From Hymenobacter translucens (GTDB taxonomy: Bacteria; Bacteroidota; Bacteroidia; Cytophagales; Hymenobacteraceae), in NCBI RefSeq assembly GCF_020685205.1, contig NZ_JAJERB010000001.1, positions 558,001-622,000 on the forward strand: a stretch of 64,000 bases of DNA, read 5' to 3'. Position 1 is the stretch's first letter. Every line of letters begins with the position of its first letter. Below are positions 33,593 through 42,961 of the stretch, piece by piece. A program made the translations under genes and the position numbers. The notes beneath the pieces are model-generated. The model was given only the letters and a program-made list of their open reading frames with translations, did no database searches and was not told the DNA's origin.

Positions 33593-36424
33593 TTAGTGCT
33601 GAACCACCAGGCGGGTGGTCTGCATCTGCTCCCCGGTGCTGAGGCGCACCAGGTAGATGCCGCTGGGTAGGTCGGCCACGGGTAAAGCCGCTTCGTGCGC
33701 GCCCGTCATCTGCCGCGCCGTAGCAGGCAGGGTCCGGACAACGGCGCCGAGCATGTTCTGCACCGTCACGGTTACTGCGGCCGGCGCGGTAAGCTGGTAG
33801 CGCAGCGTTACCTGGGTGCTGGCCGGGTTGGGCAGGGCTTCGAGGCGGAGCGTGCTGGCCAGCTCCCGGGCCCGCTGGGTCGAGGTGATAACCGATGCCG
33901 GCCGCTTCACCCGCACGGAGGTATACACGGCGTACTCGCCCGCTGCCAGCTGAATGGCGGCGCCCGGGTCGGTAACCGTGATGCTGTCACCTTTCAGGTA
34001 GTTGTACCACTTGCCCGCCCGCTGGAAGTCCGGCGCAATCGGGCCGTCGGTGAGGCCAAAGTTACCGAGGATGGTGACGTCCATGGACGGGTCGTTCAGG
34101 TGAATCACCTTCATGGCCCGGGTCAGGGACATGGTGTAGTTGGTCGTTTCAAACGCCGGCGAGGCTTTCTTCAGGGCGGCCATGCTGGCGTACACGTCGA
34201 AGAGGCGGCGGCGCGCCGGCTCCTGGTAGTAGTACCAGCGGATGGGCTTGGCCCCGGTACGGCCGTTGAAGTTGATGCTCACGTCGTAGCCCAGCTCCCC
34301 GAACTGCCAGATCATCTTGGGACCGGGAACCCCAAAGAAGAAGGCGGTATTCATGCCCAGGCGGTCCATGGCGGTGTTGAAGTCGCGGGTGTTGTAGCTG
34401 CCGCTGGCCAGACCGCCATTCAGAACCTCCACGGCCAGGCGCTCCTCGTCGTGGCTTTCCATATAGCCCACCAGGTGGGGCTGGTTCCAGTTGCGGGCCC
34501 GGTACAGCAGGCCGGTCAGGTTGGCGTTGGAGCCGGTTACCTGGCCCTTGGCTGCCTGATTGAAGGCGCCGTGCAGGTTTCCCCACAGCATCAGGCCGTA
34601 GTTGGCCAGCACCTGCTCCTCGCTGTTATCGGCAAAGTGCTCCAGAATCGGGTACATCGTGGGGTCCACGCTCACGAGGTGGTCGTGGTAGTCTTTCCAG
34701 ATATTGATCCGGCTCTGGTCATAGGCGCTCCACAGGCCCACGTCGGAGCCGGTGTTACGCTGGGTGAAGCCTTTGGACAGGTCGAAGCGGTAGCCGTCGA
34801 TGCGGTACTCCTGCAGCCAGAACGACATCACCTGCTTCGAGAAGTACTTCGTGAACGGGCTTTCGTGGTTGAAGTCGTAGCAGACGTTGAACGGGTGGGT
34901 GGCGTTGCGGTTAAACCAGGGGCTGTTGGCTGCCGGGCTGCCGCCGTCGAAATACATCTGCACCATGGGGCTCTGCCCGCAGGCGTGGTTCAGCACCATG
35001 TCGAGCACCACGGCCATGCCCCGGCGGTGGGCTTCGTCGATAAAGCGCTTCAGGTCGTTTTTCGTCCCGTAGTACTTGTCGGGCGCGAAGAAGAAGCTGG
35101 GGTTGTAGCCCCAGGAGTCGTTGCCCTCAAACTCATTGACCGGCATCAGCTCGATGGCGTTTACGCCCAGGCGCTGGAGGTAGCCCAGCGTGTCAATCAG
35201 GGTCTGGTAGTCGTGCCGCTGCACAAAGTCGCGCAGGTGCAGCTCGTAGATCACCAGGTCGGTGCGGCTGGGGCGCTGGAAGTTGTTGACCGTCCACTGG
35301 TAGGGCACCTGGTTGGTTTGCAGCACCGATACGATGCCGGTGGTACGTCCCGTGGGATAGGGTTTCAGGTTCGGGTACGTCACGGCCGGAATAAACCGGT
35401 CGTTGTTGGGGTCCAGGATTTTCTCGGCGTAGGGGTCGGGAATGCGCAGCTGCCCGTCGACGAAGTACTGGTAGCTGTACTCCTGCCCGGGCGTGAGGCC
35501 GTTGATCTGCACCCACCAGTCGTTGCCGTTGGGAGTCTGGTTCATGGCGTAGGCTCCATCAGCCTGGAAGTTGTTGAACTCCCCGATGACGTACACAAAC
35601 TCCTTGGCGGGCGCCGTAAGCTTGAGAATAACGGAGGTGCCACCGGGCAGGTACGTAACCCCGTCCCTGGTGCCGACGGGCAGCGGTGCCACCGTGGTGG
35701 GAGCCCGCACGATGTACACCAGGGAGTCGACCACGTTTTCGCTCGGGCTCCGGTAGGCTTCAAACTTAAACACGTTGCGGCCGGGCCGGGTCAGAGTTTC
35801 GGTGGTGCCCAGGTCGGTGCCGCCCGAGGAAGCGGCGCGCACCACGTTGTTCAGCGACAAAGTAAGCTGGGCCGGAGCCGACGACTCAGCCCGTACCGTG
35901 ACCGACGTGCCGGCCGCTACGTAGCGGGGGTTACCGGCGCTGGTGGGCGAGGTGAAGCGGCCGGCAAAGCCACCCTGGAACACGTCGATGAAGATGTCGG
36001 AGCCATCGGCGTTGCGCCCTACGGTGTTGCCGGCGGCGTCCTTGAAGATCATGCCCAGGCGCAGAATCGTTTCATTGGCGGGTACCGGGTAGAACGTGCG
36101 GGGCGTGAAGCTGATGGTGTACAGGTTGGGGTTGGTGGCGCTGCGGGTCATCAGCGCCGCCGGGTCGCCCTGACTGAACGTCGGGCTTTTCACGTGCCGC
36201 CAGGTCGTGAGCGTCGGGCTAAGGTTTGTGACCACGCCGGTCCAGATGTACACCGGGCCGGTGAAGCCCTGCAGGGCACGGTTGCCCTGCGAGGCATCAA
36301 AGGTGATGGTAACCTGATCCGTCTCGCGGAAGAAGGCCGGCTGGGTGGTTACGACCTGGGCCCGGACCGAAGTCATGGTACCCAGGAACAGCAGCAGGCT
36401 GCTGAGAAGTCGAAGTGCTTTCAT
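33593..36424 (-). CDS. secreted GH13 alpha-amylase-family glycosidase with T9SS sorting domain
   Basis: 943 residues. After the signal peptide (to VRAQ) come two Ig-like/beta domains, a CBM48-like E-set domain (about 330-430, FVYVIGEFNNFQADGAY), and the GH13 barrel (about 450-800). Conserved GH13 regions are visible: DMVLNHACGQS (region I), GYRFDLSKGFT with the nucleophile Asp near 547 (II), YPILEHFADN with the acid/base Glu near 593 (III) and MESHDEERL near 656 (IV). The T9SS type A domain (NPASTQVTLRYQL... GIYLVRLSTGEQM) ends the chain. It should act on starch- or glycogen-like alpha-glucans outside the cell. Met at 36424 starts the signal peptide. It is divergent from the DUF2279 gene. Confidence 0.93.
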   Translation of the reverse strand: MKALRLLSSLLLFLGTMTSVRAQVVTTQPAFFRETDQVTITFDASQGNRALQGFTGPVYIWTGVVTNLSPTLTTWRHVKSPTFSQGDPAALMTRSATNPNLYTISFTPRTFYPVPANETILRLGMIFKDAAGNTVGRNADGSDIFIDVFQGGFAGRFTSPTSAGNPRYVAAGTSVTVRAESSAPAQLTLSLNNVVRAASSGGTDLGTTETLTRPGRNVFKFEAYRSPSENVVDSLVYIVRAPTTVAPLPVGTRDGVTYLPGGTSVILKLTAPAKEFVYVIGEFNNFQADGAYAMNQTPNGNDWWVQINGLTPGQEYSYQYFVDGQLRIPDPYAEKILDPNNDRFIPAVTYPNLKPYPTGRTTGIVSVLQTNQVPYQWTVNNFQRPSRTDLVIYELHLRDFVQRHDYQTLIDTLGYLQRLGVNAIELMPVNEFEGNDSWGYNPSFFFAPDKYYGTKNDLKRFIDEAHRRGMAVVLDMVLNHACGQSPMVQMYFDGGSPAANSPWFNRNATHPFNVCYDFNHESPFTKYFSKQVMSFWLQEYRIDGYRFDLSKGFTQRNTGSDVGLWSAYDQSRINIWKDYHDHLVSVDPTMYPILEHFADNSEEQVLANYGLMLWGNLHGAFNQAAKGQVTGSNANLTGLLYRARNWNQPHLVGYMESHDEERLAVEVLNGGLASGSYNTRDFNTAMDRLGMNTAFFFGVPGPKMIWQFGELGYDVSINFNGRTGAKPIRWYYYQEPARRRLFDVYASMAALKKASPAFETTNYTMSLTRAMKVIHLNDPSMDVTILGNFGLTDGPIAPDFQRAGKWYNYLKGDSITVTDPGAAIQLAAGEYAVYTSVRVKRPASVITSTQRARELASTLRLEALPNPASTQVTLRYQLTAPAAVTVTVQNMLGAVVRTLPATARQMTGAHEAALPVADLPSGIYLVRLSTGEQMQTTRLVVQH

Positions 36425-36599
36425 AGTGAAAATGGGAAATTTCCGCTGACGCCAACGGTGGGAAATCGAAAAAAACGGCGCAAGAAATACTCCTGACAAA
36501 GCTACAAAAGTTAGCCGTAAACCCGCCATGCCCGCAAGCCGGGAGCAGCATTTGTTCGTAGCTTTGAATTCCATCCTTCCGGACCGGTCTCCACTGCCC

Positions 36600-37634
36600 A
36601 TGACGCTTCCTTTTTACGTGTTCCGTACCGGCCTGCCGGGGCTTGGGTTGGCGCTGCTGCTGGCACTGGGCAGCCGGTACGGCTACGCGCAGACCAGCGG
36701 AGCGCAACCGGCACCTCCCTCCTTCCGAACCGACGCCCGCCGGGCTTTCCCCGACCCGGATTTCAGGGGCGCCTATTCTTCAACTCCGACCATCGGAACG
36801 CATGCCCAAGTCCCGGCTGACTCTTCCACGCTGAGTCGCCGTTTGCCGGTGCTGGCGGGGGGGCTGGCTCTTACGTATGGCTCCCTGCTTTACCTGCTCG
36901 ACCAGGGCTGGTACACCGGGGAGCAAAGCCGCTTCCACTGGTTTAACGACTTTTCGGAGTGGCAGCAGATGGACAAGGTGGGGCACTTCTGGGGCGCTTT
37001 TCACCAGAGCCGCGGCGCGGTGGACATGCTGCGCTGGGCCGGGGTGCCCGACCGGCGGGCCACCTGGTACGGCTCCTTCGTGGGCTTCGTGCTGCAAAGC
37101 CCGATCGAGTATTTCGATGGCCGCGACCCGGCCTACGGCGCCTCGGCCTACGACCTGGGCGCCAACCTGCTGGGCTCGGTGGGCGTGCTGGGTCAGCAGC
37201 TGGCCTGGAACGAGGTGCGCATCATGCCCAAGTACTCGTTTCATACCACCCGCTACGCCCCGCTGCGGCCCAACGTGCTGGGCAAAACCCTGGCCGAGCA
37301 GCACCTCAAGGACTACAACGGGCAAACGTACTGGCTGTGCGCCGACGTGGCCGCCTGGCTGCGGCCGGAAAGCAGGTGGCCGAAGTGGCTGCAGCCGGCC
37401 GTGGGCTACGGGGCCCAGCAGATGGTGTTCAACGACCCCGATGCCAACGCGGCCCTGGGCCTGCGCTCCTACCGCCAGTACTACCTCACGCTCGACGTAA
37501 ACCTGATGCGCATTCCCACCCGCAGCAAGCTGCTGAAGCGGGTGTTCTACGTGGCCAGCATCTTTCACCTTCCGGCGCCGGCCGTGGAGTACAATTCCCG
37601 CCAGGGTCTGGTCTTCCACGGTCTCTACTATTGA
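36600..37634 (+). CDS. DUF2279 family protein, secreted or outer-membrane associated
   Basis: 344 residues from ATG 36600. A signal peptide (MTLPFYVFRTGLPGLGLALL..., ending GYAQ) precedes a hydrophobic segment (LPVLAGGLALTYGSLLYLLDQGWY). The conserved DUF2279 block follows: QMDKVGHFWGAFHQSRGAVD, IEYFDGRDPAYGASAYDLGANLLGS and a C-terminal YVASIFHLPAPAVEYNSRQG. The family is widespread in Bacteroidota and has no assigned role. A promoter-like TAGCTTTG lies at about 36559-36566. Shares a 175-base divergent region with the amylase gene. Confidence 0.85.
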   Translation: MTLPFYVFRTGLPGLGLALLLALGSRYGYAQTSGAQPAPPSFRTDARRAFPDPDFRGAYSSTPTIGTHAQVPADSSTLSRRLPVLAGGLALTYGSLLYLLDQGWYTGEQSRFHWFNDFSEWQQMDKVGHFWGAFHQSRGAVDMLRWAGVPDRRATWYGSFVGFVLQSPIEYFDGRDPAYGASAYDLGANLLGSVGVLGQQLAWNEVRIMPKYSFHTTRYAPLRPNVLGKTLAEQHLKDYNGQTYWLCADVAAWLRPESRWPKWLQPAVGYGAQQMVFNDPDANAALGLRSYRQYYLTLDVNLMRIPTRSKLLKRVFYVASIFHLPAPAVEYNSRQGLVFHGLYY

Positions 37635-37823
37635 GAGGGTAAATGGCACCTGCGCTCAATGACAGGTGCAGGCGGGGCAGCAAGACCCTCAGCGCCAGGA
37701 CGGAGCGCGCCGGGCAAGCCGCCGGGGGTGATTCTGCGTACCTTGCAGCAGCGCGGCCACTGATTCGGCTCCGGCAAATCAGCGTCCGCACTCAACCATC
37801 AGCACCCAGCAATCAGCAATACT

Positions 37824-38924
37824 ATGAACGTAGGAGACCGGGTCCGCCTGCTCACGGGCCGCGAACAGGGCGTCATCACCCGCCTGCTCGATAACGACCT
37901 TGTCGAGGTAGCCATTGATAATGACTTCACTATACCGGTGCTGCGCCGGGAAATTGTGGTAGTAGCGGCCGAAGAGCAAAAAGCCTTTGGCAACACCGCC
38001 CCCCCGCCGGTAGCGCCCCGCAGCACCACCCCGATGGGGGGCAGCAGCAAGGCCGACAAGTCGGCGGTGGCTGCGAAGGGCGGCACGGCCAAGCCCGCCG
38101 CCCCCGGCCAGGCGGCCCCAGCCCCGGCGCCGGTGCTGCCCAAGGCCGAGAAAGGGCTGTACCTGGCTTTAACCCACCAGACGCCGGAGCTGCTCACCAT
38201 GCACGTGGTCAACAACACCGAGTCCGACCTGCTCTTCACCTACGGCGAGGAAACCCAGGACCAGTACCGCGGCCTCGTGTCGGACAAGCTGACGGCCAAA
38301 AGCGTAAGCCGCCCCCTGGCCCACCTCCACCTCAAGGACTTCGATCAGTGGCCGGGCGTGGTGGTGCAGCTGCTGCCCCACCTCGTAAACGGCCGCACGG
38401 CGTTTGAGCTGCTCACCAAGCGCGTGCAGTTCCGGGCCGCCACGTTCTACAAAAGCCGGCAGCAGGCCCCGCTTCTGCAGCAGGAGGCCTACCTGTTTCA
38501 GCTCGACGAAAAGCCGGCCGCGCCCATTGCTCCGGCCCAGCTGGCCGAGCAGCTGCAGCAGCATCTTTCCGGCAACGCCCCCGCCCCCGTCCCGGCCCCG
38601 GCACCCGAGCCGGCCAAGGCCATCGTCGCACCCTCGCACGAAGTCGACCTGCACCTGGAAGCCCTGAACCCGGAAGCGGCCGAGCTGAACCCGCCGCTGA
38701 CGAACACCGCCATTCTCAAGCTCCAGCTCGATGCCTTTGAGGATGCGCTGAGCCGGGCTCTGGCCACCAACATGCACGAAATCGTGTTCATCCACGGTTC
38801 CGGCAACGGCACGCTGCGCAAGGAGCTGCACAAGCTGCTGAGCCGCAACAAGGACATCAAGTTTTTTGAAGACGCGCAGAAGGAAAAGTTCGGCTTCGGC
38901 GCCACTCTGGTTCGCCTGAAGTAG
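37824..38924 (+). CDS. DUF2027 plus Smr-domain protein
   Basis: 366 residues. The N-terminal about 50 residues (VGDRVRLLTGREQGVITRLL) form a small SH3-like part. An Ala/Pro/Lys-rich linker follows, then a DUF2027 beta-domain (about 110-235). The C-terminal Smr domain (about 270-366) shows DLHLEAL, the HGSGNGTLRKELHKLL loop and a terminal FGFGATLVRLK. Smr domains of MutS2-type proteins can bind or cut nucleic acids; HGxGxG is kept here as HGSGNG. The combination is a standard Bacteroidota architecture whose cellular role is unknown. It may act in RNA or ribosome quality control by analogy with MutS2, which is only an inference. Confidence 0.9.
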   Translation: MNVGDRVRLLTGREQGVITRLLDNDLVEVAIDNDFTIPVLRREIVVVAAEEQKAFGNTAPPPVAPRSTTPMGGSSKADKSAVAAKGGTAKPAAPGQAAPAPAPVLPKAEKGLYLALTHQTPELLTMHVVNNTESDLLFTYGEETQDQYRGLVSDKLTAKSVSRPLAHLHLKDFDQWPGVVVQLLPHLVNGRTAFELLTKRVQFRAATFYKSRQQAPLLQQEAYLFQLDEKPAAPIAPAQLAEQLQQHLSGNAPAPVPAPAPEPAKAIVAPSHEVDLHLEALNPEAAELNPPLTNTAILKLQLDAFEDALSRALATNMHEIVFIHGSGNGTLRKELHKLLSRNKDIKFFEDAQKEKFGFGATLVRLK

Positions 38925-38970
38925 AACCCGCGTCAACAGGTTCATTCTGTTGAACAGCACCCCGAAGAAC

Positions 38971-39059
38971 GTCATGCTGAGCTTGTCGAAGCATCTCGCG
39001 TGCTCTCAGGTTGGGTTAGTAACTCAACGAAGCGGTAGAGATGCTCTGCTCAGCATGAC
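38971..39059. repeat. REP-like palindrome, copy B2
   Basis: Left arm GTCATGCTGAGCTTGTCGAA then GCATCTC; right arm CGAAGCGGTAGAGATGCTCT then GCTCAGCATGAC. Same subfamily as the copies at 7843 and 56067. Lies between the Smr gene and the phosphoesterase gene, close to both. Confidence 0.85.
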
Positions 39060-39106
39060 ATTTTACCGTTAGGGGACTTCAAAACTCAACTCATTCTCCC
39101 CTCCGC

Positions 39107-40021
39107 ATGTACGACCTTATTGGCGACATTCACGGCCACGCCGATGATCTGATCCGGCTGCTGGAAAAGCTGGGCTACCGGGAGCAGGCTGGCGTGTACC
39201 GCCACCCCGACCGGCAGGTTATTTTCGTCGGGGACTTTGTGGACCGGGGCCCAAAAATCCGGGAGACGCTGCAGCTGGTGCGGGCCATGGTCGACGGCGG
39301 GGCGGCCCGGGCGGTGATGGGCAACCATGAGTACAATGCCATCTGCTTTTTCGAAAAGCACCCCCGGGGCGGCCACCTGCGACCGCACCTGCCGCGCAAC
39401 ATTCTGCAGCACCTGCGCACCATCGAGGCGTTTCAGACCCGGGAAGGATTCGAGGAATGGCAGGGCTACATCCAGTGGTTTAAGACCCTGCCTTTGTTTC
39501 TGGACCTGGGCGAGCTGCGCGTCGTGCATGCCTGCTGGGACCCGCGCCACATCCGGTTTCTGACGCCCCATTTGCAGAACGGCTGCCTGACCGACGAGCT
39601 GCTGCTGCGCGCCACCGAGCGGGGCACGCCGGAGTATCACGCCGTGGAGGAAACGCTCAAAGGCAAGGAAGTGAGCCTGCCGCCCGGCATTCAGTTTCAC
39701 GACAAGGATCAGAACCCGCGCTCGAAGATGCGGATCCGCTGGTGGTGCAACCCGCAGGGCTGCACCTACGCCAACTACTACCTGGAAAGCATTCCGGAGC
39801 TGGACCCGCACCCCGTCGACCACACCGCTCTGCCCGACCCCTACCACTACGAGGCCGAGGTACCGGTGTTTTTCGGCCACTACTGGCTGCGCGGCACGCC
39901 TCAGGTGCTGCGCCCCCACGCCGTTTGCCTCGACTACAGCGTGGCCAAGGGCGGGGACCTGGTGGCGTACCGCTGGCACGGTGAGCGGGAGCTGACTGCT
40001 GAGCATCTGGTCACAGCTTAG
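39107..40021 (+). CDS. calcineurin-like metallophosphoesterase (PPP-type)
   Basis: 304 residues. The three hallmark blocks of PPP-family phosphatases are near the N-terminus: GDIHGHADDL (7-16), GDFVDRGPK (45-53) and GNHEYNA (about 77-83). Together they bind the two catalytic metals; the later His ligands are probably H145 (VVHACW) and FGHYWLRG near 262. Bacterial members include PrpE-like phosphatases and Ap4A hydrolases; the C-terminal region does not tell me which. Cytoplasmic, no signal peptide. Stands alone after a REP-like element. Confidence 0.9.
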   Translation: MYDLIGDIHGHADDLIRLLEKLGYREQAGVYRHPDRQVIFVGDFVDRGPKIRETLQLVRAMVDGGAARAVMGNHEYNAICFFEKHPRGGHLRPHLPRNILQHLRTIEAFQTREGFEEWQGYIQWFKTLPLFLDLGELRVVHACWDPRHIRFLTPHLQNGCLTDELLLRATERGTPEYHAVEETLKGKEVSLPPGIQFHDKDQNPRSKMRIRWWCNPQGCTYANYYLESIPELDPHPVDHTALPDPYHYEAEVPVFFGHYWLRGTPQVLRPHAVCLDYSVAKGGDLVAYRWHGERELTAEHLVTA

Positions 40022-40109
40022 CCTGTCGGTCTGCGCTGCCTAAAACCGTGTAACGAGGCAACCGTCCCGGCGCATGTGGTTACTTTGCGGGTGCAACTCT
40101 ACTTCCCGC

Positions 40110-41972
40110 ATGAAGCTTCCGTTCCTCCTAGCTGCTTTTCTCCTTTCCTTTTCCACCCTGGCCCAGCAGCCCCTGCCCATCCCGCGCAACCTGCAGGCGA
40201 CGTACGCCAAAGGTACCCGCTCCCCCGACGGGCAGCCGGGCCCGCGGTACTGGCAGAACACCGCCGACTATGACCTGAAAATCAGCTTCGACCCCAAAAC
40301 GCGGCTCGTTTCCGGGACGGTCAACATCGCCTACCTGAACAACAGCCCTGATTCCCTGCGGCAGCTTTGGTTTAAGCTTTACCCCAACCTTTACCAGAAA
40401 GGTGCTGCCCGGGCCTCGGCCATCAGCCCCTCGGATGTGACCGAGGGCGTGAAGATCCAGCAACTCAGCGTGAACGGCCGGGCGTCGGACATCGCCAAGC
40501 TGCCCATCAGCGGCACCAATTTGCCGCTGACCATCCGGCCCCTGGGCCCGAAGCAGACGGCCAGGGTCGCCATTACGTACAGCTACACGCTCAACAAAGG
40601 CTCCCACATGCGGACCGGGGAGATTGAGCCGGGGGCCGACTTCGTGGCGTACTTCTTTCCCCGCATTGCCGTCTACGACGACATCGACGGCTGGAACACC
40701 TTTCCCTACAACGGCTCCCAGGAGTTTTACAATGACTTCGGCAACTTCAAGGCGGAAATCAGCGTGCCCCAGCACTTCGTGGTCTGGGCTACCGGCGACC
40801 TGAAAAACGCCGACCAGGTGCTGACCAAGAAGTACGCCCAGCGCCTGCGCGATGCCGAAACCAAGGATGCCATTACGACCATCATCACCGAGGCCGACCT
40901 CAAGCGCCGCGACATCACGGCCGCCAACCCGCGCAACACCTGGCGCTTTGAGGCCCGCAACGTCACCGACTTCGCCTTTGCCACCACCGACCACTACGTG
41001 TGGCAGTCGAGCAGTCTGGTCGTGGACCCGGTTACCAAGCGTCGCACCCGGGTAGATGCTGTGTACAACCCCAAGCACAAGGACTTCGAGGAGGTGGTGC
41101 ACTTTGCCCGTCAGACGGTGGAAGCCATGAGCTACACGTTTCCAAAGTGGCCCTTCCCCTACTCTCACGAAACCATCTTCGACGGGCTGGATCAGATGGA
41201 ATATCCGATGATGGTGAACGACAACCCCGTGGCTACCCGCGAGGATGCTATTACGCTCACCGACCACGAGATATTCCACACGATGTTCCCGTTCTACATG
41301 GGCATCAACGAAACCAAGTACGCCTGGATGGACGAGGGCTGGGCCACCATCGGCGAGTGGCTGATTTCAAGCATCATCGACCCCAAGCTCGACGACGACT
41401 ACGGCATTGCCCCCTACGCCCGCGCCGCCGACACGGAGAGTGACCTGCCGATCATGACGCTGACCACCCAGCAGAGCGGCACGCCGTTCTTTCTGAACTC
41501 CTACCCCAAGCCCGCTATGGGCTACCTCTATGTGAAAGATCTGCTCGGCGACGAGCTGTTCACCAAGGCCCTGCACACCTACATCCAACGCTGGAACGGC
41601 AAGCACCCGATGCCCTACGATTTCTTCAACTCAATGAACGAAGGCGCGGGCCGCAACCTGAACTGGTTCTGGCAGCGCTGGTTTTTCGAAGGCGGCTACC
41701 CCGACCTGGCCATCAAGAGCGTCACCAAAACCGCCGCCGGCTACGACGTGACGGTGGAGTCCAAAGGCACCAAGCCCGTACCCGTCGACCTGACCATTAC
41801 CCTGGCTGATAACTCCACCCAGAAGCTGCACCGCACCATTGCCGTTTGGGAAACCGGCTCCCGTACCGTCGTGGTGCCCGTACCTACCACGCAGGCCATC
41901 AAGCAAATCAAGCTGGGCGCGACACTGGTACCGGACAGCTACCCGAAGGACAATGTGTGGGAAGCAAAGTAA
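40110..41972 (+). CDS. M1-family metallopeptidase (aminopeptidase N-like), secreted
   Basis: 620 residues. Signal peptide (MKLPFLLAAFLLSFSTLAQ), then the N-terminal beta domain and a thermolysin-like domain. Its zinc motif HEXXH-X18-E is complete: HEIFH at about 386-390 and the Glu in WMDEGWATIGEW. The usual GAMEN exopeptidase motif is replaced by QMEYPMMV (about 364-371), so the strict aminopeptidase habit is uncertain. The C-terminal part (about 530-620) is beta-type, with no T9SS domain. Met at 40110 was chosen because the signal peptide starts there. The next gene follows after 85 bases on the same strand. Confidence 0.92.
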   Translation: MKLPFLLAAFLLSFSTLAQQPLPIPRNLQATYAKGTRSPDGQPGPRYWQNTADYDLKISFDPKTRLVSGTVNIAYLNNSPDSLRQLWFKLYPNLYQKGAARASAISPSDVTEGVKIQQLSVNGRASDIAKLPISGTNLPLTIRPLGPKQTARVAITYSYTLNKGSHMRTGEIEPGADFVAYFFPRIAVYDDIDGWNTFPYNGSQEFYNDFGNFKAEISVPQHFVVWATGDLKNADQVLTKKYAQRLRDAETKDAITTIITEADLKRRDITAANPRNTWRFEARNVTDFAFATTDHYVWQSSSLVVDPVTKRRTRVDAVYNPKHKDFEEVVHFARQTVEAMSYTFPKWPFPYSHETIFDGLDQMEYPMMVNDNPVATREDAITLTDHEIFHTMFPFYMGINETKYAWMDEGWATIGEWLISSIIDPKLDDDYGIAPYARAADTESDLPIMTLTTQQSGTPFFLNSYPKPAMGYLYVKDLLGDELFTKALHTYIQRWNGKHPMPYDFFNSMNEGAGRNLNWFWQRWFFEGGYPDLAIKSVTKTAAGYDVTVESKGTKPVPVDLTITLADNSTQKLHRTIAVWETGSRTVVVPVPTTQAIKQIKLGATLVPDSYPKDNVWEAK

Positions 41973-42057
41973 CAGCAGCCAGTCGGTGCGCTTTGCTTGT
42001 GTTCGGCCGGTACACTACCTTGCCAGCACCAGTCAAACCGAAAGCCTGAGTCTTGCT

Positions 42058-42861
42058 GTGCGTAAGCTTTTATTTCTGCTTTCCCTGAGTGCCCTGCTGA
42101 GTAGTTGCGACGGTCCCGCGGCTCGCTTCGACGCCTTCACCGTTACCCGCCCCCTAGACCTCTCGAAAGAGCTGGGCCCGGAGGTTACCCTATTGGGACA
42201 GAAAGACACGCTGCAGCTCCGGGTGCAGTTTGATGCGGCATCCGGGTCCACCATCATTACCAACGCGGAAGACACTTCGCTTCTGTTGAACGCCCGGATC
42301 TTTCACCGGCGCGGCCTGTACTATGCTGTCGAAAGCTGGGAACCCGGCTGCTGGGTGCACGCCTTCCGCATTCAGCGAAACCAGATTCAGGGCCTGGCCA
42401 CCGGCTATCAGCAGATGGAGGACCTGTCGACCGTGGTGCAGCAAGGAGGCCTAGGCGAGCTGGTACGCTACCGCAGCCTCCGCGATGACAGCATCTGCCT
42501 GCGCTTCGACGCTGGCAGACTGCGCCGCTTCTACCGCACCGAGCTAGACAGCTTCCCCAGCTACCGGCTGGTAGCGAACCAATCTGGCCGGCGGGCTACC
42601 GATGCCAAGGCTGACGCTTCCGTTACGGCTGTCAGCCTGTATCCCAACCCGGCCACCTCCCGGGCCACCCTTACGTTTGGCACTGCAGCAATCCGAACGG
42701 TGCAGCTTTATTCGTCCCAGGGTCGGCTGGTTCAGACGCTTTCAGCTTCGGGCTCAAGTAAGGAGCTGGCCGTGCAGGAGCTACCCGCCGGGACCTACCT
42801 TGTGCGCATCAGCAGCCCCTCCGCAGACGTTCAGACCCGCCGCCTGCTGGTAGAGCACTGA
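42058..42861 (+). CDS. lipoprotein-like protein with T9SS sorting domain
   Basis: 267 residues from a GTG start at 42058. The N-terminus (VRKLLFLLSLSALLSSCDG) is a signal peptide with a lipobox SSC. The middle (about 25-185) shows no recognised domain. The end (about 190-267) is a T9SS type A sorting domain: VSLYPNPATSRATLTFG, VQLYSSQGRLVQTL and PAGTYLVRISS. A lipobox and a T9SS domain together are unusual. GTG is used because the open frame further upstream lies inside the peptidase gene in another frame and no ATG precedes the signal peptide. A bidirectional terminator follows. Confidence 0.78.
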   Translation: MRKLLFLLSLSALLSSCDGPAARFDAFTVTRPLDLSKELGPEVTLLGQKDTLQLRVQFDAASGSTIITNAEDTSLLLNARIFHRRGLYYAVESWEPGCWVHAFRIQRNQIQGLATGYQQMEDLSTVVQQGGLGELVRYRSLRDDSICLRFDAGRLRRFYRTELDSFPSYRLVANQSGRRATDAKADASVTAVSLYPNPATSRATLTFGTAAIRTVQLYSSQGRLVQTLSASGSSKELAVQELPAGTYLVRISSPSADVQTRRLLVEH

Positions 42862-42909
42862 CCCGAGCAAACGCTCGCAGCGTACCGACGGACCTGATGC
42901 CCAATACTA

Positions 42910-42944
42910 AAAAAGGCCCTGCCATATCCTGGCAGGGCCTTTTT
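42910..42944. terminator. bidirectional intrinsic terminator
   Basis: 15-bp perfect stem AAAAAGGCCCTGCCA / TGGCAGGGCCTTTTT (42910-42924 with 42930-42944). It serves the convergent genes ending at 42861 (+) and 42962 (-). Confidence 0.93.
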
Positions 42945-42961
42945 GTATTGTCTAATGAAGC

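Noticed and set aside
33695..36496. 933-codon open frame on the plus strand opposite the amylase gene
   Set aside because: Opposite-strand frame caused by strong GC bias at third positions of the real gene; its sequence is Val/Gly/His-rich without any motif.
36424..36601. Longer start for the amylase at 36601
   Set aside because: The signal peptide begins at 36424; the upstream part overlaps the divergent gene and lacks conservation.
37643..37894. Small gene between the DUF2279 and Smr genes
   Set aside because: Arg/Pro/Ala-rich translation without motif, overlapping the start of the Smr gene; the 189-base gap shows nothing else.
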